Shown: positions 20,070-29,115 of the stretch, piece by piece
Layout: each line of letters begins with the position of its first letter
Position numbering within the stretch: the first letter of the stretch is position 1
From: an uncultured Sphingobacteriaceae bacterium
GTDB taxonomy: Bacteria > Bacteroidota > Bacteroidia > Sphingobacteriales > Sphingobacteriaceae
Length of the DNA stretch: 64,000 bases
Reading direction: 5' to 3'
Assembly: GCA_946480915.1 (NCBI GenBank)
Contig: CAMLLO010000002.1
Location: 1-64,000 of the forward strand
Translations under genes and position numbers: made by a program
Notes under the pieces: model-generated
What the model saw: only the letters and a program-made list of their open reading frames with translations
Told to the model about the DNA's origin: nothing
The model's database searches: none

Positions 20070-21287
20070 ATGAGAAGAAACAAGTTCATGTTCGCGACAG
20101 GGATAGAGAATAGCTACCCTATGATTACACTTCCTGATGGCTCTAGAAAAAGGGTGGATGAAATGGAAAAATGTGGTCATTACAAATATTGGAAAGAAGA
20201 TTTCAACCTTGTAAAAGAGATGGGAATCGAATTTTTAAGATACGGCGCTCCCCTCCATAAAACACACGTGGGCCCGGGTAAGTACGATTGGACATTTGTT
20301 GATGAAACGTTTAATTACATGAAAGAAATTGGTATAACTCCACTTGTTGATTTATGCCATTTCGGAGTGCCAGACTGGCTGGGCGACTTTCAAAATAAAG
20401 ATTTTCCGACTCATTTTGCAGAATATGCAAAAGCCTTCGCAGCAAGATACCCATATATAGAGATGTATACACCTGTGAATGAAATATTTGTGGCCGCAAT
20501 GTTTTCTGCTCAATATGGATGGTGGAACGAGTGTAAAACCGATGACAAATCATTTGTAAGGGCATTGACTAATCTTTGTAAGGCAAACGTTCTTGCAATG
20601 AATGCAATTTTGGAAGTTCAGCCTAATGCAACTTTTATTCAAAGCGAATCATCTGAGTACTTCCATCCCGAAACACCGGATTGTGACGCCTTGGCTGCGT
20701 TCCTGAATCAAAAGCGCTTTCTTTCGCTCGACTTAAGTTATGGATATCCCATAAGTGTGAGTATGTATGAATATTTGCGTGAAAATGGGATGAGTAAACA
20801 AGAATACCATTGGTTTGAGAACAACATAATCAAGGGCAATTGCATTATGGGTAATGATTATTATATCACCAATGAGCATATGGTCCATGAAAATGGAAGC
20901 ACATCTGCAGCGGGTGAAATTTTTGGATATTATGTAATTACTCACCAATATTTTAGCAGATATAAGCTGCCAGTAATGCATACGGAGACAAATATCTCTG
21001 AAAACAATGCTTTAAGGTGGCTGCAAACCCAATGGGCAAATGTTCGTCGTTTAAAACGTGATGGTATTCCGATTTATGGTTTCACTTGGTATAGCTTAAC
21101 CGACCAGGTAGACTGGGATTCTGCACTTAGAAATGATGCAGGCAATGTAAACTCGCTGGGCTTATACGACTTGAACAGAAAGATCAGACCGGTAGGTGAA
21201 GCCTATAAACACCTTATAGAACAGTGGAAAGAGGCTCTGGAACACGAGAGTTATGTATTAACTTTCAAATCCGGCTATTACAAATAA
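20070..21287 (+). CDS. GH1-like family glycosidase
   Basis: A 405-residue TIM-barrel glycosidase resembling the BglB/GH1 clan. The Asn-Glu pair in TPVNEIFVA (acid/base) and the late Glu in MHTETNIS (nucleophile) are the expected catalytic pair; KYDWTFVDETFNYM and the LVDLCHFGVPDWL strand also fit. There is no signal peptide, so it is probably cytoplasmic. The ATG at 20070 (MRRNKFMF) is preferred over the TTG at 20061. It is followed 33 bp later by a secreted esterase, which suggests joint use in carbohydrate breakdown. Exact substrate unknown. Confidence 0.75.
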   Translation: MRRNKFMFATGIENSYPMITLPDGSRKRVDEMEKCGHYKYWKEDFNLVKEMGIEFLRYGAPLHKTHVGPGKYDWTFVDETFNYMKEIGITPLVDLCHFGVPDWLGDFQNKDFPTHFAEYAKAFAARYPYIEMYTPVNEIFVAAMFSAQYGWWNECKTDDKSFVRALTNLCKANVLAMNAILEVQPNATFIQSESSEYFHPETPDCDALAAFLNQKRFLSLDLSYGYPISVSMYEYLRENGMSKQEYHWFENNIIKGNCIMGNDYYITNEHMVHENGSTSAAGEIFGYYVITHQYFSRYKLPVMHTETNISENNALRWLQTQWANVRRLKRDGIPIYGFTWYSLTDQVDWDSALRNDAGNVNSLGLYDLNRKIRPVGEAYKHLIEQWKEALEHESYVLTFKSGYYK

Positions 21288-21320
21288 GTTGTTTTTGTAT
21301 ATTGCAAAAAAGCTTTAACC

Positions 21321-22241
21321 ATGTATAAACACCTTAGTCTTGCGATAATACTCGCAATATCATTGAAGATTCATGCACAAACTGTTATCCCTTTATACAA
21401 GGGGAAAGTTCCAAATTCTATTGAAAGCACTGAACAGGAAGTGAAAAATGTTAATGAAACAGGCCAGGTCAGATACAGCAAAGTAATCCAGCCTACTTTA
21501 GAAATTCACCTTCCCGATTCAGATAAAGCTAACGGCACTGCTATAATAATTATACCTGGTGGTGGATACGGATACGTTTCTTATTCGCATGAGGGAACCA
21601 ATATTGCCAGAGAATTTAATAAGATGGGCATAGCAGCATTTATTTTAAAATACCGCCTACCGTCAGATAAAATTATGGCAGATAAAACTATCGGACCATT
21701 ACAGGATGCTCAACAAGCCATCAAAACAGTTAGGATGCGAGCCAGGGAATGGGGTGTTGATACGGCAAAAGTAGGCATTATTGGTTTTTCAGCAGGTGGT
21801 CATCTAGCTTCAACGGCCGGCACCCATTTCGCTACATCTGTTATAGACAATAAAGAAAAAGTAAATTTACGACCTGACTTTATGATATTGATGTATCCTG
21901 TTATCAGTCTGACAGAAGAGTTAATGCATAAAGGTTCCCGCGACAATTTGATAGGTTCAACTCCTGGTGAGCAACTTACCAATCTTTATTCTAACGATAA
22001 ACAGGTTACCGAAAAAACCCCTCCAACAATTCTTATTCATGCAGGCGATGACAGAACAGTAAAAGTTGAAAATAGCCTAAAGTTCTACGAAGCACTTTTA
22101 AAATGTGGAGTACCTGCAGAATTGCATGTCTATCCAAAAGGTGGTCATGGATTCGGACTTAACAACAAAAGCACTCCTGATAAATGGACAGAAAGAGTAG
22201 AGAACTGGCTAAAAGCTGGCAACTTTGTCCCAAATAATTAA
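21321..22241 (+). CDS. Secreted alpha/beta hydrolase, acetyl-xylan-esterase-like
   Basis: The 306-residue protein begins with a signal peptide ending IHA before Gln20. It has the oxyanion motif IIPGGGYGYVS, the nucleophile elbow GFSAGGHLAS, the acid in HAGDDRTV and the catalytic His in KGGHGFGL. This layout is that of the BD-FAE/endo-xylanase-associated esterases that deacetylate plant glycans. The gene follows the GH1-like gene on the same strand and ends in a long hairpin shared with the convergent kinase gene. Confidence 0.85.
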   Translation: MYKHLSLAIILAISLKIHAQTVIPLYKGKVPNSIESTEQEVKNVNETGQVRYSKVIQPTLEIHLPDSDKANGTAIIIIPGGGYGYVSYSHEGTNIAREFNKMGIAAFILKYRLPSDKIMADKTIGPLQDAQQAIKTVRMRAREWGVDTAKVGIIGFSAGGHLASTAGTHFATSVIDNKEKVNLRPDFMILMYPVISLTEELMHKGSRDNLIGSTPGEQLTNLYSNDKQVTEKTPPTILIHAGDDRTVKVENSLKFYEALLKCGVPAELHVYPKGGHGFGLNNKSTPDKWTERVENWLKAGNFVPNN

Positions 22242-22245
22242 TCTC

Positions 22246-22278
22246 AATGAGTAAAAGATCGTCTATCTTTTACTCATT
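22246..22278. terminator. Bidirectional terminator between esterase and PfkB genes
   Basis: Perfect 14-bp arms (22246-22259 and 22265-22278) with a 5-nt loop sit between two convergent genes. The right arm encodes the last codons of the kinase gene, whose stop lies inside the loop. The arms are T-rich on each exit side only in part, so efficiency is uncertain. Confidence 0.65.
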
Positions 22279-23198
22279 AACCACTCAAACAGGCGTACAG
22301 CATCTTCTTTTTTAAAGAGCTGTGTCCCTGCGTTCATCGTGGCGGCAGAACCACAAGCCACACCCATTCGCACCATTTCCGAATAATCACCGTTGCGGGC
22401 TAAAACTGAAACCATTCCGGCAACCATACTATCACCCGCACCCACTGTGCTTAACTTTTTTACAGTCGGGGCAGAAATATGTTCTTTTATATCTTTTGCA
22501 ATTAAATAAGCACCCTGAGCACCCAGCGATACAACGATCACTTCAGCTTTTCCCTCTTTTATCAGTTGCTGAGCGGCTTCATCTGCTGATTCATTGTCTA
22601 ATGCATCTATACCAACCAAACGGCCTAATTCTCCTAAGTTAGGCTTGACTAAGAAAACTCCTTCTTTCATCACCTCTTTCAGGGCTTCTTCGGAAGTATC
22701 AACAATTAACATTGCATTTTTTTCTTTTCCCTTTCGGACGATTCTTTTTAAAAACTCCGGCGACATACCAGGAGGTAAACTACCGCTAATTACAATAATC
22801 TCCGGAAACGGATCTAAGCCTTCAAATTCATTAAAAAAATTCTCTTGTTCCTTTTCAGGAATCGCTGCTCCGGGCATTCCAAACCTATATTGCTGATTTG
22901 TAGAACTAGCTACAACGATAAAGTTTTCACGGGTTTCTGCCGAAACATTAACAGCATGTCGTCTGACTTTTTCCTGATCTAATAAATCCTCTAACAACTT
23001 TCCTGTTCTTCCGCCAGAAGGAAATAAGGCAATAGATTCAACATCTAATCTTCGCAATCCCCGCGACACATTAATGCCGCCACCGCCAGGCTCAAACTTT
23101 GGCTGCGCACACCGAAGTTTTTTTTCGGGTACAATCTGGTCAATAACTGTGCTTTTATCAACGGTGGGATTTAGAGTTACTGTTAAGATGTGCTTCAT
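22263..23198 (-). CDS. PfkB-family hexose (phosphate) kinase
   Basis: A 311-residue ribokinase-fold sugar kinase of the 1-phosphofructokinase/tagatose-6-phosphate kinase group. Signature regions are LNPTVDKS at the N-terminus, the GGGGINVSRGLRRL substrate loop, ISGSLPPGM, KPNLGELGRLVG and the C-terminal GAGDSMVAGMV with the catalytic Asp and anion hole. It most likely phosphorylates a fructose or tagatose phosphate. It stands alone on this strand; the pair of carbohydrate genes to its left is convergent. Confidence 0.88.
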   Translation of the reverse strand: MKHILTVTLNPTVDKSTVIDQIVPEKKLRCAQPKFEPGGGGINVSRGLRRLDVESIALFPSGGRTGKLLEDLLDQEKVRRHAVNVSAETRENFIVVASSTNQQYRFGMPGAAIPEKEQENFFNEFEGLDPFPEIIVISGSLPPGMSPEFLKRIVRKGKEKNAMLIVDTSEEALKEVMKEGVFLVKPNLGELGRLVGIDALDNESADEAAQQLIKEGKAEVIVVSLGAQGAYLIAKDIKEHISAPTVKKLSTVGAGDSMVAGMVSVLARNGDYSEMVRMGVACGSAATMNAGTQLFKKEDAVRLFEWLMSKR

Positions 23199-23284
23199 TA
23201 AGATGTAGATATAAGATTAAAGATAAAAAGCTTTAAACACGCTCAAGATTAACGATCTAACAAATCGTTTGTTCATTATTGAGA

Positions 23285-23316
23285 ACAAAACAAAAACCCT
23301 GCTTCACAGGGCTTTT
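23285..23316 (-). terminator. Terminator after the M16 peptidase pair
   Basis: On the minus strand CCCTG-TGAAG-CAGGG is followed by TTTTTGTTTTG. It begins a few bases after the stop at 23321 and closes the two-gene M16 unit. Confidence 0.75.
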
Positions 23317-23320
23317 GACA

Positions 23321-24622
23321 TCATAGTGTAGTCTTAAACTCCGATGCTGCTTCATCGGCGCGTTTCTTATCACCCAAATAGGTCCATCGGATGGTATTCA
23401 CATATTTCTTCAAAACAGCATTCATTTGTGGCAGAGTTACTTTAGTGATTCGTTCGGCTGTTTCATCTGCAATGCGCCAATCACCCAAGATTTCTGCACT
23501 TCCTAAGCTTGCAGCAATCGCTTCGGTGCTCTCCTCTTTCATATAATTATTAGTGATAAAACCACTCTTTCCTGATGCTAGCTCTTCCTCGGAAAATCCG
23601 TTATCCCTTAACTCTCTAAGTTCATCGACCATTACTTGTACGGCAGCTTTTGGATCTGTGGTGCTGACATACATTACGGCATAAGGCATTAAACGATTTA
23701 TACTATGGGCATAAGGAGCATATGACAAATTACGATTTGTTCTGATCTCTCTGAATAAGCGATTACTTAAAGCTGAAATCGCAAGACGATACGGCAAATA
23801 ATCATTGCTTGAAACGGAAGGAGCATTTATACTTCCTGTGATATAATTGGTAGCAAGAACCCGCTCCTCTAACAATACATCTGCCGACGCAGAAGCTGGT
23901 CTGGAATATACCGCAGGTTTATAAGGCTTAACAGGCAGTGACGCGAATGAAGCAGTGATACGTTTGATGATCTCTTCTTTAGAGATCTTTCCTACCACAA
24001 CAATAAACATGCGCTTCTTATTAAGTAGCTTGTTATAATAATAATCCTTAACCTCCGCAGATGTAAGCTTATTTAAAGTTTCTATATCCCCAGAAGGATC
24101 TATAGCATAAGGAGTACCCTTAAAAGCATTTTTTATGGTTAACTGCTCAATTCGATCGTCGGGATCAGACTCCGATTGCTTTATTCCCGAGATCATTTTA
24201 TCTTTCAGCATTTCAAGTTCTTTCTCTTCAAAAACAGGATTCACCACAGCATCAGCAAACAAACCCCAGCCTTCGTTAAAAAACCTCGAAATACAGGTCA
24301 TGCTTATCGTTCCATTATCATAACCTGACGATCCGCTTACCTCAACCCCAAAAGCATCTTCCCTATCCTTAAATACATCTTTGGTGTATTTTTTTGTTCC
24401 GCACTCAGTTGTAGATGCTAAGGCAAGTTGCTCTATTCCTGCTTTATCAGCCGGATAATTAGTCACCCCACCTCTGAAATACATACTCACATTGATGATT
24501 TCCTTTTGTGTCGGTTTCATAATCACTTTTATCCCTGCTACATCAAAAGAAGTTGCCTTCGACTGTGCAGAAGCTCCAAGAGTTATGAATAATATATATA
24601 TACTAAATGCAAAACGTTTCAT
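23321..24622 (-). CDS. M16-family subunit lacking the zinc motif
   Basis: A 433-residue secreted protein of the insulinase/pitrilysin family. A signal peptide spans residues 1-19. At the place where active members have His-x-x-Glu-His, this one reads GIEQLALAST, so it cannot bind zinc there. The C-terminal M16 half has the RNLSYAPYA Arg-Tyr type motif found in the partner subunit. It lies 18 bp after an M16 gene that does have the motif, so the two likely form a heterodimer, as in mitochondrial processing peptidase. Confidence 0.88.
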   Translation of the reverse strand: MKRFAFSIYILFITLGASAQSKATSFDVAGIKVIMKPTQKEIINVSMYFRGGVTNYPADKAGIEQLALASTTECGTKKYTKDVFKDREDAFGVEVSGSSGYDNGTISMTCISRFFNEGWGLFADAVVNPVFEEKELEMLKDKMISGIKQSESDPDDRIEQLTIKNAFKGTPYAIDPSGDIETLNKLTSAEVKDYYYNKLLNKKRMFIVVVGKISKEEIIKRITASFASLPVKPYKPAVYSRPASASADVLLEERVLATNYITGSINAPSVSSNDYLPYRLAISALSNRLFREIRTNRNLSYAPYAHSINRLMPYAVMYVSTTDPKAAVQVMVDELRELRDNGFSEEELASGKSGFITNNYMKEESTEAIAASLGSAEILGDWRIADETAERITKVTLPQMNAVLKKYVNTIRWTYLGDKKRADEAASEFKTTL

Positions 24623-24640
24623 AAATGTTGTTTTTCCTGA

Positions 24641-26017
24641 TTATTTGAAGAATTGTTCCGGTTTTAACTCTGCTTTCATTGGGGCATTGATAAGCATTCC
24701 GGCAGCATAAGGCTTATTTTTAATATACTTTCTAACGTATTGTTGTAAATCCGCACGACTGACCTTCCTCAAATTTTCTATGTAGGTTGTCAAATAATCG
24801 ATGGAGGCAGATGCCCACCAAAACGATATAGTATGGGTAAAGTCAGAGGTTATTTCTTCATCTTTTACCTGACTAATTTCCAGCATTCGTTTTGCGGTTT
24901 CAATCTGCTCGTCGGTTAAATAGGTGTCGGTATCCCATAGAGCAATCTGCCGCTTTACTTCCGCTACACATTCCTGAATTTTATCAGGATTAGGTACCAC
25001 AAACACACTGATAGGTCCGGTATGTTTTTGGGTTAGATACCCAATATTTACTTGTAATGCTAAACCCGCATCCACCAGGGCCTTGCTAAACTTCGAAGAA
25101 TTTTGATTAATTATAAAGGAAAACACGTCGGCCGCATAAGTTGCCGGCAAATCGTTTCTTGTGTCTGGCCCCTGCCAGTTCATCATAACGAAAGGCACAC
25201 GAGAAAGATCCGATTCAACGATAAAGTGTTCGGTCTTTGTTAAAGGTTTAAATTCTGGAACAGGCCATCTTTTTGCCGGGTCAAATCCGGCAGGCTTCCA
25301 GCTTGCAAAAATCGCTTCTGTTTGACTAAAAACTTCTTCATGTTTTACATCCCCCGCTATGGTTAACAACGAATTGTCTGGCCAGTAATATTTATTTTTA
25401 ATGGTATCCATTTTTGCTGGTGTTGCAGATCGGATGATATCATGATTACCGATAACATTCTTTCTGCTGTAAAGATCGCCCCACAGTTTTTTGTTCATCT
25501 CATCAAACAGTGCGAAATATGGGTTGGATTCATTTCGCTGAAACTCTCCGTCGACCACCACATTTTCTTTCTTCATCTCTTCCGCATCAAATTTCGGATA
25601 CCTTATCGCGGAATTCATAAACTCTAATCCCTGCTGTAGGTTAAATTTTGGCAGGGTAAAATAATAATTCACCAACTCTTGTGAAGTTGTTCCATTAAAA
25701 CTAATGCCCAGTTCGCTAACCCTGTTAAGAAATGCTTCCTGACTCGGATAATCTTTATTGGCCTTGAAAAACATATGCTCATATAAATGGCTAAGGCCGT
25801 TGTATTGCGGAGACTCTGTGTAGGAGCCATTCTTAACAGCAATTTCAATGGTTGCTAATGGTACACTGTTATCCTCTAGCACCAATACGTCCAAGCCATT
25901 AGAAAGCTTTTTAAAAAACATATTGGAGGGTAATTTGACTTTTGGAGTTGTTGTTTGAGCCTGCGTAGTTTCAAGTAGAAAGCAGGCAATACTGAGGTAT
26001 AAAATATTTTTTATCAT
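24641..26017 (-). CDS. M16-family zinc peptidase, catalytic subunit
   Basis: A 458-residue secreted peptidase. After a signal peptide (cleavage near Ala20) the zinc motif His77-x-x-Glu80-His81 appears in GLSHLYEHMFF; the downstream Glu of the motif would be near ENVVVDGE. It probably degrades peptides in the periplasm together with the zinc-less subunit encoded 18 bp downstream. No operator is evident; the divergent spacer to 26101 is only 83 bp. Confidence 0.9.
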   Translation of the reverse strand: MIKNILYLSIACFLLETTQAQTTTPKVKLPSNMFFKKLSNGLDVLVLEDNSVPLATIEIAVKNGSYTESPQYNGLSHLYEHMFFKANKDYPSQEAFLNRVSELGISFNGTTSQELVNYYFTLPKFNLQQGLEFMNSAIRYPKFDAEEMKKENVVVDGEFQRNESNPYFALFDEMNKKLWGDLYSRKNVIGNHDIIRSATPAKMDTIKNKYYWPDNSLLTIAGDVKHEEVFSQTEAIFASWKPAGFDPAKRWPVPEFKPLTKTEHFIVESDLSRVPFVMMNWQGPDTRNDLPATYAADVFSFIINQNSSKFSKALVDAGLALQVNIGYLTQKHTGPISVFVVPNPDKIQECVAEVKRQIALWDTDTYLTDEQIETAKRMLEISQVKDEEITSDFTHTISFWWASASIDYLTTYIENLRKVSRADLQQYVRKYIKNKPYAAGMLINAPMKAELKPEQFFK

Positions 26018-26100
26018 CTATCGGTAATGCTTGGGAGTAAATATATCAGAAAAATCAAAAAACTTCCTGTTCATTTTAGATTTATAATAGAAAGCAACAT

Positions 26101-26357
26101 ATGAGACTAAACGATGATTTGCTGAAAATATTAAGCAAGACGTATGAAAAATCATCTCTAATAAATAGCTCCTACAAAAGAAACGACATTTCATTTAAAA
26201 CAGATGCAGAAGGAAATCCGGTTCTATTTTTTATAGGAAAAAGGAGTGAAATGGAACCATTAAGGGCGAAAGGTATGTCAGAACATTAAAACAGGATAAA
26301 AACGGACACATCATTAAAGATAATTGGGAATTAAAAGGCAAAGCAGGCGGGAGATAA
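26101..26357 (+). pseudogene. Small conserved-looking gene interrupted by a frameshift
   Basis: The open frame from the ATG at 26101 gives 62 residues and ends abnormally in MEPLRAKGMSEH. If one A is restored in the short A-run of the GAAATGG at about 26250, the frame continues as ENGTIKGERYVRTL and then QDKNGHIIKDNWELKGKAG to a stop at 26357, about 85 residues in all. The continued part looks like genuine protein with a basic, well-formed end. This implies a one-base deletion, either true or a sequencing error. Function unknown; no signal peptide or membrane segment. Confidence 0.6.
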
Positions 26358-26414
26358 GGTTAACAGATGAAAACTATTATAAGAAAGAGATGTTAGCAAA
26401 ATAAAATTCGAATT

Positions 26415-26894
26415 ATGCCCGCTAAATCCGTTATTGCTTGTTGTCATACTATCCTAGCCAAGGACCTAACGATAGCTTTTGTTGAAAGCGCCACTACAGG
26501 AAGGTTGATCTATGATTTCACGTCCGTGCCCGATTGCGGTCAGATTGTAAAAGGTTGTATTGTATGCTATGATCGCAGTGTAAAAGAGAATCTATTAAAA
26601 GTTCCCTCACAAATAATCGATAAATATTCTGCCGAATCTCCCGAGGTCACTCAGTTATTAGCCGAACGGCTTAAAGAGCTAATACCTGCCGACATTATCG
26701 TTTCTGTTACAGGGTTAACTTCGCCTGGCGGAAGTGAAACCGCTGAGAAGCCGGTGGGCACAATGTTCATTCATACAATAATCAAAGATAAGGCATGGAA
26801 AACATCTTTATATTTCGAGGGAAGCCCTGATGAAATAGTGGCTAAAACAATTGAAGCGATAGCGAGCTTGCTATTGGAGGAATTAACAAATTAA
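26415..26894 (+). CDS. pncC: Stand-alone CinA C-terminal domain (NMN amidohydrolase type)
   Basis: A 159-residue protein matching the CinA/PncC domain, which deamidates nicotinamide mononucleotide to nicotinate mononucleotide in NAD recycling. Matches are TIAFVESATTGRL near residue 20 (family consensus has AESCTGG), the GCIVCYDRSVKENLL segment, SVTGLTSPGG and KPVGTMFI. The usual Cys and Gly of the first motif are altered to Ala-Thr-Thr, so activity is not certain. It is followed by a long terminator hairpin. Confidence 0.82.
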   Translation: MPAKSVIACCHTILAKDLTIAFVESATTGRLIYDFTSVPDCGQIVKGCIVCYDRSVKENLLKVPSQIIDKYSAESPEVTQLLAERLKELIPADIIVSVTGLTSPGGSETAEKPVGTMFIHTIIKDKAWKTSLYFEGSPDEIVAKTIEAIASLLLEELTN

Positions 26895-26901
26895 AGTATC
26901 A

Positions 26902-26941
26902 AACAAAAGGAGCAAATCTTTAAGATTTTGCTCCTTTTGTT
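26902..26941. terminator. Long bidirectional terminator after the CinA gene
   Basis: The 19-bp arms are complementary except for one bulged base, and TTTTGTTTT follows on the plus strand. It ends the CinA gene and also contains the stop codon of the small minus-strand ORF that ends at 26920. Confidence 0.8.
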
Positions 26942-27099
26942 TTAATAGCTCTTTTTGGATTACCATCAACTTTATCCACACCAAACCAGCTGTTGTGCGC
27001 TTTATAAATTGAAGGAGGAGTTTCTCTTATTGAGTCTGTTGGGGTCAATTTCATTAAATTTTCCAGAGTAGGATCAAAGTTTCTCATAGCATTATACAT
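26920..27099 (-). CDS. Possible small protein, 59 aa
   Basis: From the ATG at 27099 the frame encodes a 59-residue hydrophilic, basic peptide (starts MYNAMRNFDP, contains LMKLTPTDS and YKAHNSWFGV). A longer start at 27153 would add a hydrophobic stretch and is less convincing. Codon use looks ordinary. Its last codons and stop lie inside the terminator hairpin. I do not recognise a family; it may be a small conserved protein of the order or a chance frame. Confidence 0.45.
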   Translation of the reverse strand: MYNAMRNFDPTLENLMKLTPTDSIRETPPSIYKAHNSWFGVDKVDGNPKRAIKTKGAKS

Positions 27100-27237
27100 G
27101 TTTATTAGCGAAAAAATCGCTAGTTGTGATAATAAAGCAAGAAATGTTCCCAAACCTTTCGCTAATATAACAAATCAACGACATCATCGCTTTGAAGTGT
27201 CTTTAACCCGATTTTTTGGGGTTTTTATTTTAAACGA

Positions 27238-27300
27238 TTTAAAATATTTTAAAACAAAATCCAAGAGAACCTCCTCTATTACATAAATGTTTAAACATTT
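27238..27300. repeat. Two perfect 16-bp palindromes
   Basis: TTTAAAATATTTTAAA (27238-27253) and AAATGTTTAAACATTT (27285-27300) are each perfect palindromes, 47 bp apart start to start. They lie downstream of the dCMP deaminase stop in a gap with no other gene. They may be operator-like or simply AT-rich chance. Confidence 0.35.
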
Positions 27301-27362
27301 GTCTGTGAAAACATACGCCTTTAATAAAAAACTATACATTCTATTAAAAATCAGGCAATTAT

Positions 27363-27821
27363 CTAAAACGCAGCTTTTATGGCTTCAACCCCAAACTTAT
27401 TCAGAAAATCTACGCCTTCATCGGATGGTAAACCTTTATATTCTGCGTAGGAGTTTTGGTAGAATACTTTTCTCACACCTGAGGAGAAAATAATTCTGGC
27501 ACATGGTAAACATGGAGAGAGTGTTAGATACAAAGTCGAGCCATGCAGATCAGCACCATTCTTTACGGCATAAAGAATTGCATTTTCTTCGGCATGAAGA
27601 GCTAGCGAACAGCTGCCTCTTGCATCTCGTGGACAACCGGTTTCAGGCCATTCTTCATCACAGTTATGCGTTCCGGCAGGCGGACCATTATATCCTATGG
27701 AAATAATTCTGGTATCTTTTGTGAGAACCGCTCCCACCTGTGCTTTAACGCAATGCGAGCGCTTGGCAAGGTCGGAGGCAAGATTCATGAAAATGGTGTC
27801 GAAACTGGGCTTTTCAGTCAT
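27363..27821 (-). CDS. Deoxycytidylate (dCMP) deaminase family
   Basis: A 152-residue zinc deaminase that would convert dCMP to dUMP for thymidylate synthesis. His76-Ala-Glu78 in HAEENAIL and Cys104/Cys107 in SPCLPCARII are the zinc and catalytic residues. The extra GTHNCDEEWPETGCPRDARG insert with Cys residues is characteristic of the ComEB/dCMP deaminase branch. It starts 13 bp after the MFS transporter, so the two are probably cotranscribed although functionally unrelated. Confidence 0.92.
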   Translation of the reverse strand: MTEKPSFDTIFMNLASDLAKRSHCVKAQVGAVLTKDTRIISIGYNGPPAGTHNCDEEWPETGCPRDARGSCSLALHAEENAILYAVKNGADLHGSTLYLTLSPCLPCARIIFSSGVRKVFYQNSYAEYKGLPSDEGVDFLNKFGVEAIKAAF

Positions 27822-27834
27822 TAACTATCAAATA

Positions 27835-29115
27835 TTATTTCTGCGAAATTACACCAACTTTATGTCCCGCAATAGAATAATATAGAATATATAAATAACA
27901 TGGCGCCATCACTGCAAAAAATACCCACTGAAAATTATAAGCCTCTTTAAAATGTCCAAAGATTAAAGGCAATATCGCACCTCCTGCAATTCCCATAATC
28001 AAGAAAGCAGACCCCATTTCGGTGAACTTACCAAGTCCTCGGATAGCCATAGGGAAAATTGCTGGCCACATCAACGCATTTGCTAAACCTAAAGCAGCAA
28101 CAAAACCCACGGAAACATATCCTTCAGTAAGCAAGGCTCCACTCGTAAAAATAATTCCGACGATTGCCGATATTTTCAAACCATTTTCCTGACTTATATA
28201 TTTAGGAATAGTGGTAATACCAATGACATAGCCAACGAGCATTGCTATGAGGGTAAATGACGTATAATATTTAGTTTCATCCAAAGGAATACCAAAACTT
28301 TTACCGTAAATTCCGATAGCATCTCCGGCCATTACTTCCACTCCAACGTATAAAAACAGACATAACACGCCAAGCATGAGATGAGGAAACTGCAGTGCAC
28401 TTGATTTCCCTGCGGCCAAAGACTTACCCTCGGGTTGAGCATTAGCTGTGGAAGGATCAATATCTGGTAAAGATGACTTTCTGATCCATAATGCAAGAAG
28501 CATTAAAGAAACAGCAATTATGATATAGGGAATAATTACACGACCTGCTAATTCGTCAAGCAAAGCGTTTTTACTTTGAAGATCTGTGGTAGAAATTATC
28601 TGAGTTTCTAATGCTGTAGCATCTTTCAAAACAATAGCTCCGAGAATCAGCGGACTAAGTATGCCGGCAACTTTGTTGCAAATACCCATAATACTGATTC
28701 GCTGTGCTGCGCTTTCAATAGGACCTACAATACTGATATATGGATTTGAAGCTGTCTGTAAAATAGATAAACCCGCTCCCTGCACAAATAATCCAGTCAG
28801 AAAGAGAGCAAAACTGCGGGAATTTGCAGCGGGAACAAATATTATTGCCCCGACAGCCATTACTACCAATCCAAGCGCCATTCCACTTTTCATACCTGTT
28901 TTTTTCAATATCCACGAGGAGGGTATGGCAAGAAAAAAATAGGCCATATAAAAGGCGAAGGTTACGAAAAAAGCCTGCGTGTCGGTTTTAAGATTGCATG
29001 CCAGCTTCAAAAAAGGAATAAGAGTTCCATTTAACCACGTAACAAATCCGAATATAAAAAACAATATTCCGATAATGACAATTGGCTTTGAGGAGTTTAC
29101 AGGTCTGTTATGCAT
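27835..29115 (-). CDS. MFS sugar:H+ symporter, FucP/GluP type
   Basis: A 426-residue inner-membrane transporter with twelve predicted helices. The FGFVTWLNGTLIPFLK segment in the first helix and QTASNPYISIVGP in helix five are diagnostic for the fucose/glucose/galactose (FHS) permease family. It should import a monosaccharide with protons. It is divergent from the LysE-type exporter and lies 13 bp before dCMP deaminase. Which sugar it carries cannot be read from sequence. Confidence 0.9.
   Translation of the reverse strand: MHNRPVNSSKPIVIIGILFFIFGFVTWLNGTLIPFLKLACNLKTDTQAFFVTFAFYMAYFFLAIPSSWILKKTGMKSGMALGLVVMAVGAIIFVPAANSRSFALFLTGLFVQGAGLSILQTASNPYISIVGPIESAAQRISIMGICNKVAGILSPLILGAIVLKDATALETQIISTTDLQSKNALLDELAGRVIIPYIIIAVSLMLLALWIRKSSLPDIDPSTANAQPEGKSLAAGKSSALQFPHLMLGVLCLFLYVGVEVMAGDAIGIYGKSFGIPLDETKYYTSFTLIAMLVGYVIGITTIPKYISQENGLKISAIVGIIFTSGALLTEGYVSVGFVAALGLANALMWPAIFPMAIRGLGKFTEMGSAFLIMGIAGGAILPLIFGHFKEAYNFQWVFFAVMAPCYLYILYYSIAGHKVGVISQK

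Noticed and set aside
22322..22896. Plus-strand ORFs of 100-106 residues opposite the PfkB gene
   Set aside because: They are shadows of a well-conserved kinase gene and lack any family features.
27098..27286. 62-residue plus-strand ORF
   Set aside because: It overlaps the small minus-strand ORF start and runs through AT-rich spacer with a T-run hairpin; no coding features.
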